Shown here piece after piece: positions 43,659 to 56,137 of a stretch of 64,000 nucleotides of DNA. The translations under genes were made by a program, and so were the position numbers. Every line of letters begins with the position of its first letter. The first letter of the stretch is position 1. The DNA comes from Phialocephala subalpina (Eukaryota; Ascomycota; Leotiomycetes; Helotiales; Mollisiaceae): positions 660,406 through 724,405 of the forward strand of contig FJOG01000029.1 in assembly GCA_900073065.1 (NCBI GenBank). Reading direction: 5' to 3'. The notes under the pieces were generated by a model. It worked only from the letters and a program-made list of their open reading frames with translations, was not told the DNA's origin and ran no database searches.

Positions 43659-45825
43659 TTGCTAAATGAAGCAAGTACTGGAGCAGCTGCAAGATCGAGA
43701 GTGAGAAGATGAACTCTTGAGGCTAATGTGCAAGGAGGGAGGCTGGGGAGGGTTAAGTCTTAAGGGAAACGGGGCGGAAGCTACGAAGAAGAAAGATTGA
43801 CGATGATACGCGATACGAGCGTGTGTCTCCGCCGCCTTCAAACCAAGTGAAGAGTTGAGGCAGCTAGTATCATGAGAAAGAGGTCTTTGAGCAAACGGGT
43901 AACATCGTGGCGCTGGAGAAGGTCGAGGAAGGAGAAGAGCTAGAAGCTATGAATGACCGAGGCATCTGGTGATACAGACACAGACACTCTTGGATACTTG
44001 GCAGTTCGACAACAACTGCCGTGGAGGCTAAAGCTAAGGAAGCATGTTCCTCTGTACACCGCTTTCACCTTACTCATCCAGTGTGGCGCAAGAGATCAAT
44101 ACCGCTGTCAGTCTTGCTCAATGCAATCAGTTTTCTCGCATCAACATGGAATGGAAAACATGCGTCGACTAACAGCATGTCAAGGCTCTGACACCTCCGA
44201 TTCATGAGACAACCTTTCTGTGCTGCATTAGTTCAGATGCTATCACCTCGGACGGCACGTGACTGAGCGTTGACTTTCTGAAACTGGTCGCAAAGATTTT
44301 CTCTTCTCACGAACGCTCAGCCACCTGCACTCGTACCATCAACCGGCTCTCACAAATCCCATCGTGGGCCGGGCGGATCTTCCCTCAATGCTGCATGATC
44401 GCCTGATCGACGTCGCTTGCTCTTCCATTGAAGCTCGTCCCCGCGGTGTGAATATTGTTTTGGTGTTGGGAACCGGTGGACCTCGCCTAAGTCAAAACAC
44501 TCACCATCCCCAAGAGGCTGTCTCTTGCGAAGAACCGCGACAGTGCGACAGAGATGGATCGCATTAGAGTTAATTCGGTGATCGACAGAGGCGCAAGATC
44601 AATCGACACATGGATCCCCAGTATCAGATCCGTTTGCATGATGTGCCGAAGCACCTGGTCGAGAAGCAGATTCATTGGTGTTCGCGCGCGAAACAGTGGG
44701 TAAATGCCTGGCTGCCCAGCGGCAATGGCGCATTGGCAAGTGATTGGCGATGCTTCATTCTACGATGGCATACACAACATCGGCTTCACTTGTTAGTCTC
44801 GATATTGAATTTGATTTCGTCAATTGAATTGTGTAGCAAGTGTTGTAGACGTTGATTTTACCTTCGGGTCCCTTCTGTTCCTTCTAGTGTTTTCCCGCTT
44901 GAAACATCATGCACGCCTTTGATTATGAACACTGCTCCGAATATCCCCCGCCTCTCTTTGGCCAGAATCAGCAATACGTTTCGGACATAAAACTATTGGG
45001 CAACTCGAAGAGGTCACTCGTGTCTCGCCTTGGTTCTCTTGGCGATTTTCCTTGTCGCGCTTGGCTCATGCTTGGAAACATGCACAGACCAAAGTCAGGG
45101 CTGTTTGGCACTATGCCTCGCCCAGGCCCTATCATGAAGCATGCGAAGGGGTCACATCCTCGAAGGAGATCGGTTTCAATCGCCAATATCTTGATCTGAT
45201 TTGATTGATCGTCCACAGGCATACCCTGATCCCTGGTGGATCAATTACTTCTCCGCATTCTGTTTCGATAGTCCTCTGCATTCGGATTACCCTTCCGCGT
45301 TTTGCCTCACGGTACCCAGCGACACTTGCTTCGAGCAACTTTGTACAGGCTCGAGGTCTTGTCCTTTGGAAACACCCTTCTGACGGACAACCTGACGTTT
45401 GAGCCATACCACAGAGAACAGCTTCACGCTCCAATCACCCCTCAGCAGCCGAATAGCCGTGCATTCAATTGACATTGCAGCCGGTTGCGACCATGCGCAT
45501 GAGCATTCGTCTCAATTATGTAACCTCACAGCGCTCTTGGCATGTTTATGATTTTTCATGAAGGCTGAGGTCGAGACTAGTCCCATGTCAATGGCCGAAA
45601 CATCGCGAACTTTGTACCCAGATGGGTGGTGAGCAGAAAAGTATTAAAGCTGCTCAAAGTCCCTCCCTTTGAACAGCATCAGCGATCAACAGTTCTTCAG
45701 TTTACTTCACTTTCATCCAATTCTTTTCACTTCTTCAGCCGCTTACGATTGACTCGTAACCGCTTTCAATCTTTATTACAATCAATTTTTAGTTCTATTT
45801 TAGATCCAACCCCCCAACCAACAAC
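43659..45825. other. Intergenic stretch
   Basis: No gene is recognised. Leader-like C/T- and A-rich sequence precedes 45826, ending with CCCCCCAACCAACAAC-type bases, typical of a highly expressed fungal gene. Confidence 0.4.
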
Positions 45826-46622
45826 ATGTTCTCCAAGCTCTTCATCCTTGCTCTCGCAGCATCCCCATTGGTCGCCGCCCATGGCAAGATCGCAGTCATG
45901 GTAAGCCTCATCTTTCTCCAGCTTTTTGAGCCTCATCTAACACAAACCAACAGACTGGTGATGCCGGTGGAAACACCACTGGTCTCGGTATCCAAGGAGC
46001 CGTCATCCCAGGTGCGGGAACCAACAAGCAAACCGAAGTCGACACCACCGTCTTCAACAGCAAGGCCGCCGCGAGCGACGGTCTCGGAAAGACCAAGGCC
46101 GGCGCCAACACCCTCGCCGGCATGTCAGCCGTCATGGCCCAATCCGGCACCACCCTCGCTCAAGCCAGCCCCGGTGGATCCATCTCCGGTACCGTGCACA
46201 TCGTCACCACTGATGGAGCTGGTCCCTACACCGCCATCGTCGACCCAACCGGCACCGGCGCCTTCTCCACCGGTACCAAGCTCGCCGTCACCCAACAAGT
46301 CCCAGGCAAGAACGGAAACATTGCTGCTCCTAAGCAACGATCCCTCATTGCCCGCTCCCTCGTCGCCATGGGCATCGTCAAGCGTGCTTCCAACGTCAAC
46401 GAGGACTACCCATTCGCTGCTACCATCCCAGCTGGCACCACTTGCACCGGTACCGTTGGTGGCCAGAGCGGTGTCTGCCTTGTCAAGATCGTCAACCCAT
46501 CTAATGCCGGACCTTTCGGTGGTGTCATTGCTATGCAGATGGCCGGTACCTCCACCGCCGCTGCATCAAATTCCTCAACTGCTGAGAAGCGTGAGCTTGT
46601 TGGTGCTAAGTTCCGTGCTTAA
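45826..46622 (+). CDS. Egh16/Gas1-like secreted protein
   Basis: Exon 1 is 45826-45900 and exon 2 is 45954-46622, split by a 53-bp intron (GTAAGC..CAG, CTAAC branch). The product is 247 residues. A clean signal peptide (MFSKLFILALAASPLVAAHG) is followed by GDAGGNTTGLGIQGAVIPG, then GKTKAGANTLAGMSAVMAQS, GGSISGTVHIVTTDGAGPY and a Cys pair (TTCTGTVGGQSGVCLVKI). These are marks of the gEgh16/Egh16H family (DUF3129), whose members Gas1 and Gas2 of Magnaporthe are made during appressorium penetration. The leading HGKI after signal cleavage is typical. The role in this organism is inferred from the family only. Codon use is biased to C-ending codons, suggesting high expression. Confidence 0.88.
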
Positions 46623-48027
46623 ATCAACAGTATCCGCGCCTGAAGGATCGTGTACATTGGTGGCGAGTCCTGCGAGTCATCTAATACGGGGGACGAAGGG
46701 CAGTTGGGCTTGTAGAGATGCCATGAGTTGGTGGAAGAGTTTCCTTTTAAAGTTGTGGTTGTTTCATTGAGTTGGGAGTGGGGAGCTAGAAGAGCATGGT
46801 GATCAAAATTTCGGATCTTACTTCTGTATTTTATGAGAAATGACATTCCTTTGCGCTGTATCCTGAAGACTGTCATTTTTAATATGCGCTGTATCATACA
46901 ATCTCATGCAGATAATTACTTGGAACTTGCTTTTGCTCCTGTCCCCGTGATGGTGACCATGCTTTTGGTGAAATCTCAAAGTTTGCATCACTGGGAGTCT
47001 TGGACGAGTGCCGCGGCGACGATGCGCTATGTATGCATTCCAGATTGATTTGTGAGAATTTGGAGGCCAAAAGGACGGAGATGAACTTCCTCTTTGGGCC
47101 GAGCCGTATCACAAGAAGGTTTGAAATCTCAGCACAGTAATTTATGCATGGAAATCGCTCATACGCTCGACGATTATTGGTCATCCTCGACACGCAGCGA
47201 GAGGCAGATATGCACGCCATGTTGATGCAGAGCAGCTTGGGCGGTGATTCCAGCTACTTTGGCCAATCATGATGTTGCGTTTCGGGGCGTCCCATACCCG
47301 ATGCCTTTGAGATTTTCGACTCCCAATAACCACCGAACGTCATGTGCTTTCTTAAGCGTTTAACCTCCAACAAGCAAGGCTGGCGCTCCCATCCTGTTCA
47401 CCAGAAGTAATTTAGCCATCGAATCACGCTCTCTCTCTTATCATCTTTGAGGCTGCTCCTTTGCAGATTTCAACCTTCTAAAGCCTCAATTATCCCAGTT
47501 TGGACTCGAGGCGTGCAGCCTTAGGCCTCCAAATCCTGTGGCCATGCTCTGCAAGTCGTTCTAAAGTCCATAGTCTTTGATAATCCTCCTCTCATCTCTC
47601 CGCAATTACATCCTCCGACTCTTCACTAACGACCCAGACCCGAGGATGGTCGAGAAATTCGTGCTAGGATGAAGTGATAGAGGCATGACTCAGATTGAGG
47701 GGAGAATATAATCGCAGGCGTCGAAGCCTGCCCAGGTAGTGGGACTATAACTCCACGTGCAAGAGTTGCGTTTTGACGAGTGCGGAGGAGTTGTATATAT
47801 ACCTGCACGCTACGTCATCCACCTCTCTATTTTCAAACCCCCAATCTCGCCGATCAGAATTTCGAATCTGAGAAGGGGTGGCAATGTGAATAGACCTTGA
47901 CTCCGAGTCTATTTCCAAGCTCAATACCTCTGAGAAATCCATCGACAGATAGATCACCCATAGACCTTGGAGGACTGATGTGCATGCAACTGAGGGAAGA
48001 CTTCTCAATTCTTGAACACCAACTCAT
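46623..48027. other. Intergenic stretch
   Basis: 3' flank of the Egh16-like gene and non-coding sequence; no gene is recognised. Confidence 0.4.
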
Positions 48028-48035
48028 TGAATGCC

Positions 48036-48270
48036 AGCGTGTTTAAAAAAAATCATGTTAATTGATTATAATCATGATTGACTTGATTAGATTAAATTAG
48101 ATTACGATTAACATCCAAAAAAAAAAAGTCTAGATTTTAATGTATTACACATACAAAATAATGCATCGTAACCTAAATTTAGTGATTATGATTAACAAAA
48201 ATATCATATGGTTAGATTATGATTAAAGGTAGTTAATTTAATCTAATTTAACCATTTAGCACGCTGTCAA
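48036..48270. mobile_element. hAT-like MITE (235 bp) with 8-bp target duplication
   Basis: An AT-rich 235-bp segment lies between direct repeats TGAATGCC (48028-48035 and 48271-48278). Its ends are inverted: AGCGTGTTTAAA on the left, and the right end read on the other strand is TTGACAGCGTGCTAAATGG. The interior is full of GATTA/TAATC words that are also inverted about a poly-A tract near 48117. There is no coding capacity. An 8-bp target duplication suggests a hAT transposase acting in trans. Confidence 0.65.
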
Positions 48271-48278
48271 TGAATGCC

Positions 48279-48802
48279 CTGGTGTAGATCTTGGTCTTGA
48301 GCTCGTATCTTATTGCTTTACTGACTTTAAGGCGAGGGATACCTGGAATTTGAAAGCAGAGTACGACTTGACAAGAAAATGTACGAATATTTGACAGAGT
48401 ACTAAAACTAACATCTGAACATGTCATTGGGAATCTTCAATGATTTATGTAGAGTTAAGTAGGAATGAAGATGTAACTTTGGTTGAAGCAAAAACCAAAC
48501 TTGCAAGGACAGAGACCTCTATCTTCTCGGGATGCGGAGCTTGCTTTGCCTCCTGATTCTTTCGCGAAGCGCCGAAGGTTTGTACTTGTACACTATCGGA
48601 GCTGACAAATCGTCTTGACTTGAGCGAAGAACCACCTTGAAACTCAATCTGAAAGCTCTGCAACTGAACTTGAGGGTTGACAAGCAATTACTTCTGTATT
48701 ATTTGTGGTACAACTAAGGAGTTGAAGCAAAGGAGTAGCAAACTTCGACGTGACCGCGCATCACTCGCAACCTTAAAGTCACAGAAACTCTTATGCAATC
48801 AT
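48279..48802. other. Intergenic stretch
   Basis: 3' flank of the P450 gene; no separate gene is recognised. Confidence 0.4.
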
Positions 48803-51130
48803 CTACTCTTGCTCTCGCAAGTTGAAGACGATGTCAAGGCGGCCTGGGTTGAAAGTGACTTGTGCAAATGTCAGATGATGTTCTAGCAAAATCTGAGTTT
48901 GGGTCTCAACTCGAAACTTACAATTATCTTGGAGATCACGATAAACACGTGTTCCGTCCTCGTCGGAAGCGAATGCAATGTCGTACTTTGAAACGATCAA
49001 TGCGATCACATACGAGACGTTCATCATTGAGAGACGTTGTCCAACGCAGTTGTAGCGACCTAAGAGAAGAAGGTGCAGTGTTAGGCATTGAAGAGATGGG
49101 GAGATATTAAGAGTGCCCTCCAGAGCAAGCAAGAAAAGAACCAAAAGTTCGGGGACAGACTGACCATGAGAGAACGGTGAATAGCCGCGTCTATCTCGAA
49201 CCATCTCCTTGTTGATAGTCCATCTCTCAGGTACGAATTCGTTAGGTCGCACAAAGCAGGATTTCACTGATGTTCTCTATTAGCAGCAGCTTCTGTAGTG
49301 TGTGATGGTAGATAAGACTTACTTCTGGCAATAACATATCTCGGCGCATAAACCTTCGTACCAGCAGGGATGTATTTTCCAGAAATTGTCATTCCATCCT
49401 TGGGAGTAATTCTGCTCGAGCCAGTGGCAATAGGAGGCCATAATCGGAGTACCTCTTTGATGACGCTTGCGAGGATGGGAAGGTCAAGGACTGCACTGAA
49501 ATCGGAGAGGGAGGATAGAGTTTGGAGCTCGGAGCGGATTTGGTCTTGGTATTTCGGGTGGCGTGCGAGACATGCGAGCGAGTTGATGAGAGTTGTGGCC
49601 ATCGAGTCACTGTGAATCGAGTTCAGCGTCGGAAAACTAGGTGTGAAGCTTCAATCATGGAGCGGTGATATTCAAGTACGGTACCTTCCAACAATAAGCA
49701 AGACCAATGCATCGCCCTCGAGATATGGAAGGTCTTGTTCAAGAGTATCATTTTCGACGGAGGCAGCAATCAGGTAGGATGAGATATCTGGGACGGGAGG
49801 TTCTTGCTAGACATTCGGGTTAGCTGGCTGTTGAAAAGGATTCCTCGTGTGCGCGAGGCCTACCATGATTCGAGCGTTCATCTTGTCCCGAGTAAACTTG
49901 AAGAATCTCTTCCAACCATTAAAGTGCTGAAGAATTCCGCTACCCAAACGTACAAACCAAGGGACCGGAGTCAAAGTACCAAAGATGCTCATGAAGTCGC
50001 GAACACCTTGTACAGAATGGTGGAAGCTCTGGCTTTGCAGGTTGCCGAAAGCCTTGCCAAAGGCGAGATCCGACATCATATCACTACAGGAAAATAGTTC
50101 TGTGTTCCTTCTCAAAAGGAACAGACGAGAATGGCTAGACCCACTCGGAAGCGAGTGAACCGCAAAATCGAGGAGGGAATACAAAGAAACTTTCTACTTA
50201 CGAGGTATAGAAGCTTACAGCATCGTAGACGTTGACAGGTTGACCATTTACCTCGGCGATCTTCTGGTCGAGCTGATCCGCATACTTTGTGATTCGACCT
50301 TCGTAGTTACGGAGAGCTAGAGTCAAGTCAGTAAAGGCTTCTGAGTAAGGAGTGGGATTTTGGGAGATGTACCTTTTGCACTGAAAGCTTGATTCCAAAC
50401 ACGTCTTCGCTGATCATGTTCCACAACGCCTCGTACATTTGCCAAGCTCTTCAAGGGAAGAGGCATATCATACCAGTCGGGTCGAACGAAAGAACTACCA
50501 GGAGCATTTAGCTCCCAGAGAGCTTGGGTGGAGAAAATGGTGAGCTCCTCCGGACCTAGAATCGTGAATTGATCAGCAGGCATTCAATCAAGATCCAGAG
50601 AGAAGTCGACCACGTTCTCAGAGCCAGTGTGCTTCTCTCAGCAGGCTTCGGGAGTAGAGCTGAATGTTTCAAGAGTAGCGGGTCATCTAGAGAAGGTGGA
50701 GCTTACCTGTCCTAACGAATGTGCCGTACTGACGATGCAATCTATCCATGAGTAGATGGTTCTGCGCATTTCGTACTTGCCAAACATGCCAGATCTTGGA
50801 TACTCGCGCGCCAAATGGTCCTGGAAAGGCGGACAGACGGTGGAAGAAGACACGGTAGGCGGTCATGCTGGTGTACAAGCCTAGAAGGAAAAAGCCTAGA
50901 ATTTGCATTCCAGCCTTGATCGCGAGGCCCGAGTCGTGGTAGACTTGCAGCTCGAGGAAGTATAGAGCCAGGAAACTCGCAAGGAACAAGCAACCGTAAA
51001 GGGGAGCTCTCATATGGTGTTCTCCATGGATGAAGTAGAGCCAGTGCGAGAGGAGGCCAAGAGTAGCTGCGAGCAATTGTTGACGCATGGCTGCCAAGTA
51101 CTCCATGTTGTCGAAGAATCCAAGAGCCAA
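48803..51130 (-). CDS. Cytochrome P450 monooxygenase, nine exons
   Basis: Exons 51130-50707, 50555-50373, 50316-50202, 50083-49864, 49806-49685, 49609-49323, 49266-49165, 49059-48922 and 48858-48803 all join in phase to 548 residues. The N-terminus has about three membrane helices (LLAATLGLLSHWLYFI, LYGCLFLASFLALYFLEL and MQILGFFLLGLY), then LSAFPGPFGARVSKIWHVW. Later marks are the K-helix ExxR (EVLR, residues ~407-410), PERW (~463-466) and the haem loop FSHGRYNCVG, with the ligand Cys near 489. It is therefore an ER-bound haem-thiolate oxygenase. The multi-helix N-terminus resembles fungal secondary-metabolism P450s such as tryprostatin-6-hydroxylase-like enzymes; the substrate is unknown. 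The last intron (48921-48859) is 63 bp and open in frame, so retention would add 21 residues. It is divergent from the unrecognised gene at 52458. Confidence 0.92.
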
Positions 51131-52457
51131 GCTGAATGGGAATTTGGCAATGAAGATTTCAGTTGTGGAGGTGCCTTGTCAGCAAGTACCAAAGCAACAA
51201 TTCTGCTACAAGAGAAGACCGAAAAGAAGTTCTTTCTACTAATGGAGACGAGGCTAAATCACGTGTGGGGGTTTACTCTCCTCCCGAATTCGGCCTTAGA
51301 CTCGCGCCTTTCTAAATGGAAGGAATGTCTAGATTACAGTTTGTATACAGCATTGAACAGACTTTGAGGTTGAAGGTGCAGAGAACACGATATCATTCTG
51401 AAGGGTTACAAGGCAGATGCTATTTTTGCTGCCCTACAGAAAGCTTCAATCCTAATGTTCTGTCTTATTGAGGTCTTCAGATGCTTCATAATTTGACGCC
51501 AACAACGGCACCACGGCACAACGGGATAATAGGTACACGGGTGTCAAATGACGCCCTTCGGAATGGCTCTATAGGGCGGTACATGGGCACAGATATGCTC
51601 CAAACATGGAGCTCGGTCTCAAAAGCCAATCAAATTACGACAGGTAGCATATTGGATCTGACAAATTGCACCTGTATCCTATGGCATTCCACAGCACTTG
51701 CTCTTTGAGAAAGACAAGTTGATAGCTAATTCAAGCCGGCTTCAAGGGGCGGACATCCATCATCTTAGCTCATCTGCATGTAGATCTGCGGCACAATCAT
51801 GACAGAAGTTGCTAATGAACTGGACTTGCAATTGATCCACCAAGCTGGCCATTATTCGCTTCTTGAATACGACTTGTACGATCAATTGAGTCATTTCCCG
51901 TGTCCTATCCGGAAATGATAGAGTTCTGGGGGAGTAGGAAATCAGCTCCTGTCAGCTTAGGCAGACGGCAATAGCCTCCCGTAAACCGAGTCCAATCTCA
52001 ACCCACTAGCCGTATTCTCGGGTACCTCGTTGGTCGAAGGCCTGGTATAAGCGCAATCCGCAGTTCGCTAATCGAATAGTGGAGAGGGCGGAATGAGATA
52101 TTTCGGTCGTGGGGTAGGCATTTTGTGCGGGGTTAGACCCTGCAGATTGTACACAGAGTAAGCAGAGGCATATCGAAGCGTAATGTAGAATACCGTGCTG
52201 TATCCAATGACGCTCGTCATCGAAATCCAGAGTTGCTGCAGAAATCAGCATGTGACATTTCTCTTCCCAAACCAAGCGACTGATGGCCAGGAAAATGTAG
52301 GAGTGTGGACTCTTACAGAAGATGCAGTCTTGGATGTCCTGCGCCTCAGGCGACCAGAACCAGGCCCAATTAGACAAGGCTGAAGTCCAAAGACAGCCTT
52401 GATAAATATTCACACAGTTCCAACCTCAACAACAATAACTTCCATCGATACAACGCA
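51131..52457. other. Divergent intergenic region
   Basis: This holds the promoters of the P450 and of the gene at 52458. No further gene is seen. Confidence 0.4.
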
Positions 52458-54712
52458 ATGGGAACTATGAAAGAAATGTCTTCCCTTCATGTCCCGGAAG
52501 AGCAAAATAGTCAGAAGACCAATTTGCCACCCCTTAAAGGAAACTACTTCCCCAGGGGACTTGATACAGCAACCCGTGCCATTTACTGCGAATCACAAGT
52601 TGCTATTGGGAATCTAGAGAGAATTGGAGCTACAATTCACAAACACACTAGAGTACAACTGGACTTGTCGAATCTCACCATTCTCGAGGGAAATCGATCA
52701 CTGGCTCGATTCGTGCTCGAGAAGTGTGTCTGTGAAGGATTTGTCTCTGCTTGGAAAGTCCTGGTCGAAGCCGTACCCCAATTTGGCCTCGGGGTAAGTC
52801 TGGTTGAAGATGTTGGCATTGCTGCGAAGCTGTACGAAGAACTGCGGAAGGGCAACAGAGGTCGTTCTTCCATCGACGCCGCCATGTGTGTCGGATCTGA
52901 AGCTACGTACGAAAATGTCCATTTTATTGGTCCGAAAAGCCTGGGTGGCAATGCTTGGAGAGAGAATGAGGAATATATGGCCTTCTTGAAGAACCCAGCA
53001 TGGAACGACGCAGGTTATGCCCTTGGAATCCCTCCTTGTGTGGCAATGGGTTGGATTGGAGTCCAGAGTACGTCAAATATTGTCCTTCTTCTGGTGGGAC
53101 TTTTAGGTCCGACCACTTCAGCTCCTCGCCATCCACTTCATCTTTCAAAGCTCATACTGACTGATGCATAGTGAAGGTAACCCCTACTCAGGATGCTGCT
53201 GAGGTTGTCAGACTGCAGCTGCTCGGTACAATCGATTTCGATCTCGACGAGCGCGGCGAAAACAAGGCGGGTATGCAATCCGGGTTCGATGCGGCAGCAG
53301 TTTATACCAAGGCAGTCGGTACCAAACTCCAAGGGGCAGCCATCATCGCGATGCTTAATTATGATCTCCAAAACTACATTCGTCCGATCCAGAATGGTTG
53401 GGCGGCCGAAAAGCATGGTCCATACAACCTCGGTCCTGTACAAGTCTCGCCTCAGGATTGGACCTCTTACCTGGTTGCCGACTGTGCTGCGCTCGTGCCG
53501 TTTGCCTACGACAAGGATTACAACAGTAGCAAAACAGGAATGGTGGCGGGAATGATACTGTTGCAATGCCAAGATTTGTTGTTCGATACAGGCTGCTCTA
53601 ATCGTGCTGCCACGGTCCCATATGTCGAAGCCGCGGGTGTCGCAAAGTATGGAATGCATGCTGCTTTTCCTATTGCTGCGTATGAGGCAATTGCGAAGTA
53701 CTTCGTGGAGGACAATTCATCGCTGGTCTCTGGAGTCGCTGCTCCGCCATTTGGATACTCTGCTTGCCTGCTGGCGGGACCATGGTAAACACCAACCCTG
53801 TTTGCGAGAGTGTCCCTCGGTTCATGGTACATTTTGGTCGAATTTGTACATCACGTACTGATTTCTTCATTGCCAGGGGACCGTTCAGTACTCGCTATCG
53901 TTGTTTTGAGCGATGCGTCAAGTACATCCGACAATTGAAGGATTCCAGTCACCTAGAAGCCAAGGGTCTTCTTGAGCTTTCAAGTATGGATCTCATTCTC
54001 AAGGTAAGAAATCGCCTTCTTCCCAACAAGACACCATTCGTTTTTTTATTCAAAGCCGAGGGCCTTGGAGTTTTCTCTTGCTTGTCCCATCGCCTTAAGA
54101 ACATTTATGTTCGAATTCGTCGTGCTGATTCGAGATTCCGCGTTCTAGGACTTTGACTTGAAAAAGGACATCGGTGAGGAGTTCGCCCGAGCAATGAAGT
54201 CGAATGTTTCCGATTTGTGCCCTCGATCTGCTACCAAGTACTTCGTGAACGCCGCGTCTGAACTGTTCCGCACCCCAGGAGTAGATAAACCCAACTTGTG
54301 TGTTGCTGCTGCATGTGCCGATAAATTCGAGAAGGTTATGGCCAGCGAAACAATGGAAGAAGTCCATGCTATGGCAGGGCTTCCAGACTACGTGGTAGCT
54401 GGGAACCGACCCGCACAATTGGCCGTTGGGTTGCGTCGAGCGGCTCTATGGGCGAGCACCAAGGAATGCTGTGATGTCTGCGCGTGCAGAATTGGTTTCT
54501 GGGCGGATGCTGCCTCGTACAGCGTCTTGAGTGCTCTCATGCGGGATGAAGCATCGCAAAGCAGCACTCAATGGCTATTAAGTGGTTATTTTGTGGGATG
54601 TGTATCGTTGTGGCCAGTCTCGATGCCGTTTCTGCTCTCTGGCTTTGACTTGATGGCGGATTTGTCCTTTCAAGACAAAGCCATGGGAGTCAGAGACTGT
54701 GTAGATGTGTGA
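52458..54712 (+). CDS. Unrecognised 637-residue protein beside the P450
   Basis: Exons 52458-53067, 53172-53784, 53877-54003 and 54149-54712 join in phase to 637 residues. Phase and residue flow agree at each join (PPCVAMGWIGVQ into KVTPTQ; CLLAGPW into GPFSTRYRCF; MDLILK into DFDLKKDIGEE). The sequence is helix-rich, with repeated aromatic/Ala patches: FVLEKCVCEGFVSAWKVL, AAIIAMLNYDLQNYIRP, AAGVAKYGMHAAFPIAAYE and FVNAASELFRTP. The C-terminus is somewhat hydrophobic (WLLSGYFVGCVSLWPVSM). There is no signal peptide and no motif I can tie to a family; DDxxD and NSE metal motifs are absent. Its place next to a divergent P450 and a methyltransferase suggests an enzyme of secondary metabolism, possibly a non-canonical cyclase, but that is only a guess. 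Confidence 0.7.
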
Positions 54713-54991
54713 TCTGAGTGATGGAACGTGATTTGCATGCTCGAGCTGGTTGTCGTCGTTGTCGATAACGTAACTAGATATATAAGTCAGTTTCGAGAGA
54801 GAGGGTTGAGATACACAAAGCAGAGTATTTGAGTCCATAACGTGGAACTAAACTGCAATATTCTGCACTTTTTGGGACTTTGTTGTGTCCAGGAGAAGTT
54901 CGTCATGATCTGATGAGGGGTCAATACAAAGGTTGGTACAAAGTAGTCTCCTTCCTCGTTTTGATTTTCGATTTTGATATTCCTTCTCGGA

Positions 54992-56137
54992 CTAAGTTTC
55001 AGGTTTTCTTCCGTACATAAACCTATACACCGTATATAGATGCAAACTCTTATTATTAAACTCCTGCTTGATCATCTCGAACGTGACTTTCGCTTGATCC
55101 GCTGAGTAGTTGAGGACGCGAGTATAGAGAGCTATTGAATGCGCTTCGATGGAATCGTTCATGTGGCAGCGTTCGTATCGTCCGAGTTCTTTCAGGGTGG
55201 GATCTTTCGTCCATGGTCCGAGGGGAACCTGTGAAGTTGGATGTCAGTACCAGCTTCAAAGTCTCAAGAGGGGAGAATGTACGAACCTTGACAACCTTCT
55301 CCTCCACATCCACAAACCCCGCCTCCTCCATCCAACCTCTCTGCTTCGACCCCACATTCAACTGCTTCCCAAAAGCAATCGTCGCCTTATCCACCGTCTC
55401 GCACCACTCCTTCGTCCAAGGCGCCTTCACCATCTCCGGATCATCATCACTATAAACCCACGCATCGTATTCCTGAACCTCGATATACGCCCCTGGCTTC
55501 AAATTATTGAAACACTGCCCATACAACTTCGCCCAGTCCCCAGTACTTCCGCAAAGGCTCCGCCAATGTATGAAATCAAAGTTCCCTACTTCCGGAAATT
55601 CCCACTCCTGCTCGAAATCATCGACGTAAAACTTGACGTTCGGAGGCACGAAACCCGGTTGTATAGGCGAAAGATCCGTTCCATAAACCACTGCGCTGGG
55701 GAACTCGTCTGCCAATTCAATTGCCCATATTCCCGTCCCTGTTCCGATATCTAACACTGTTTGTGGGTTCTTGATCGGTGCTGTGTAGAGTTCTCCGCCG
55801 AGACAGAGTCGGTAGATGTGGTGTTGGAGATCGAGGCGTGATTGTTCTTGTTCGTCATTTGGCAGGACATATTCGCCCTCTTTGTAGGCGTGGTAACGGC
55901 GCCCGTTTTCGTATTGGTAGTTTGTTATGGAGGATGCGAGAGTTGCGGAGGAAGATGCTACGGAGGAGCCGTAGGCCGAGTCGGTGTCTTCGAAGTCGCC
56001 CTGGAGCTTGTGTTAGGGTGTTCTGATATTCAATGAGTGGCAAAGTATACCTGGTCGTCTATTTGAAGGGGCTCGTTCTGCTCCTGAGGCTCTTCAGCTT
56101 CCTGGGGTAAAGGTGGGGGTGATCGAGGCTCCGACAT
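54992..56137 (-). CDS. LaeA-like S-adenosylmethionine-dependent methyltransferase
   Basis: Exons 56137-56051, 56000-55287 and 55228-54992 join in phase to 345 residues. The acceptor at 56006 would add Leu-Gln. The N-terminus is Pro/Glu-rich, followed by a Ser-rich stretch and RYHAYKEGEYVLPNDEQEQ, the usual lead-in of fungal TAM-type methyltransferases. Motif I VLDIGTGTGIWAIELADEF lies near residues 110-128, with YGTDLSPIQP, FDFIHWRSLCGS and LKPGAYIEVQE after it. The end is HLYTVYRFMYGRKPE, as in LaeA-like proteins. These proteins bind SAM; some act with velvet proteins as regulators, and many have unknown substrates. It is convergent with the 52458 gene, 279 bp apart. Confidence 0.9.

Noticed and set aside
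45826..46770. Continuous 314-codon Pro/Ser-rich frame
   Set aside because: It reads through the intron of the Egh16-like gene and then the wrong frame; splicing at 45901-45953 gives the conserved family sequence.
52458..54712. Idea that the unknown gene is a classical terpene synthase or prenyltransferase
   Set aside because: The DDxxD and NSE/DTE metal-binding motifs are missing, so only a non-canonical enzyme would fit and this cannot be shown here.
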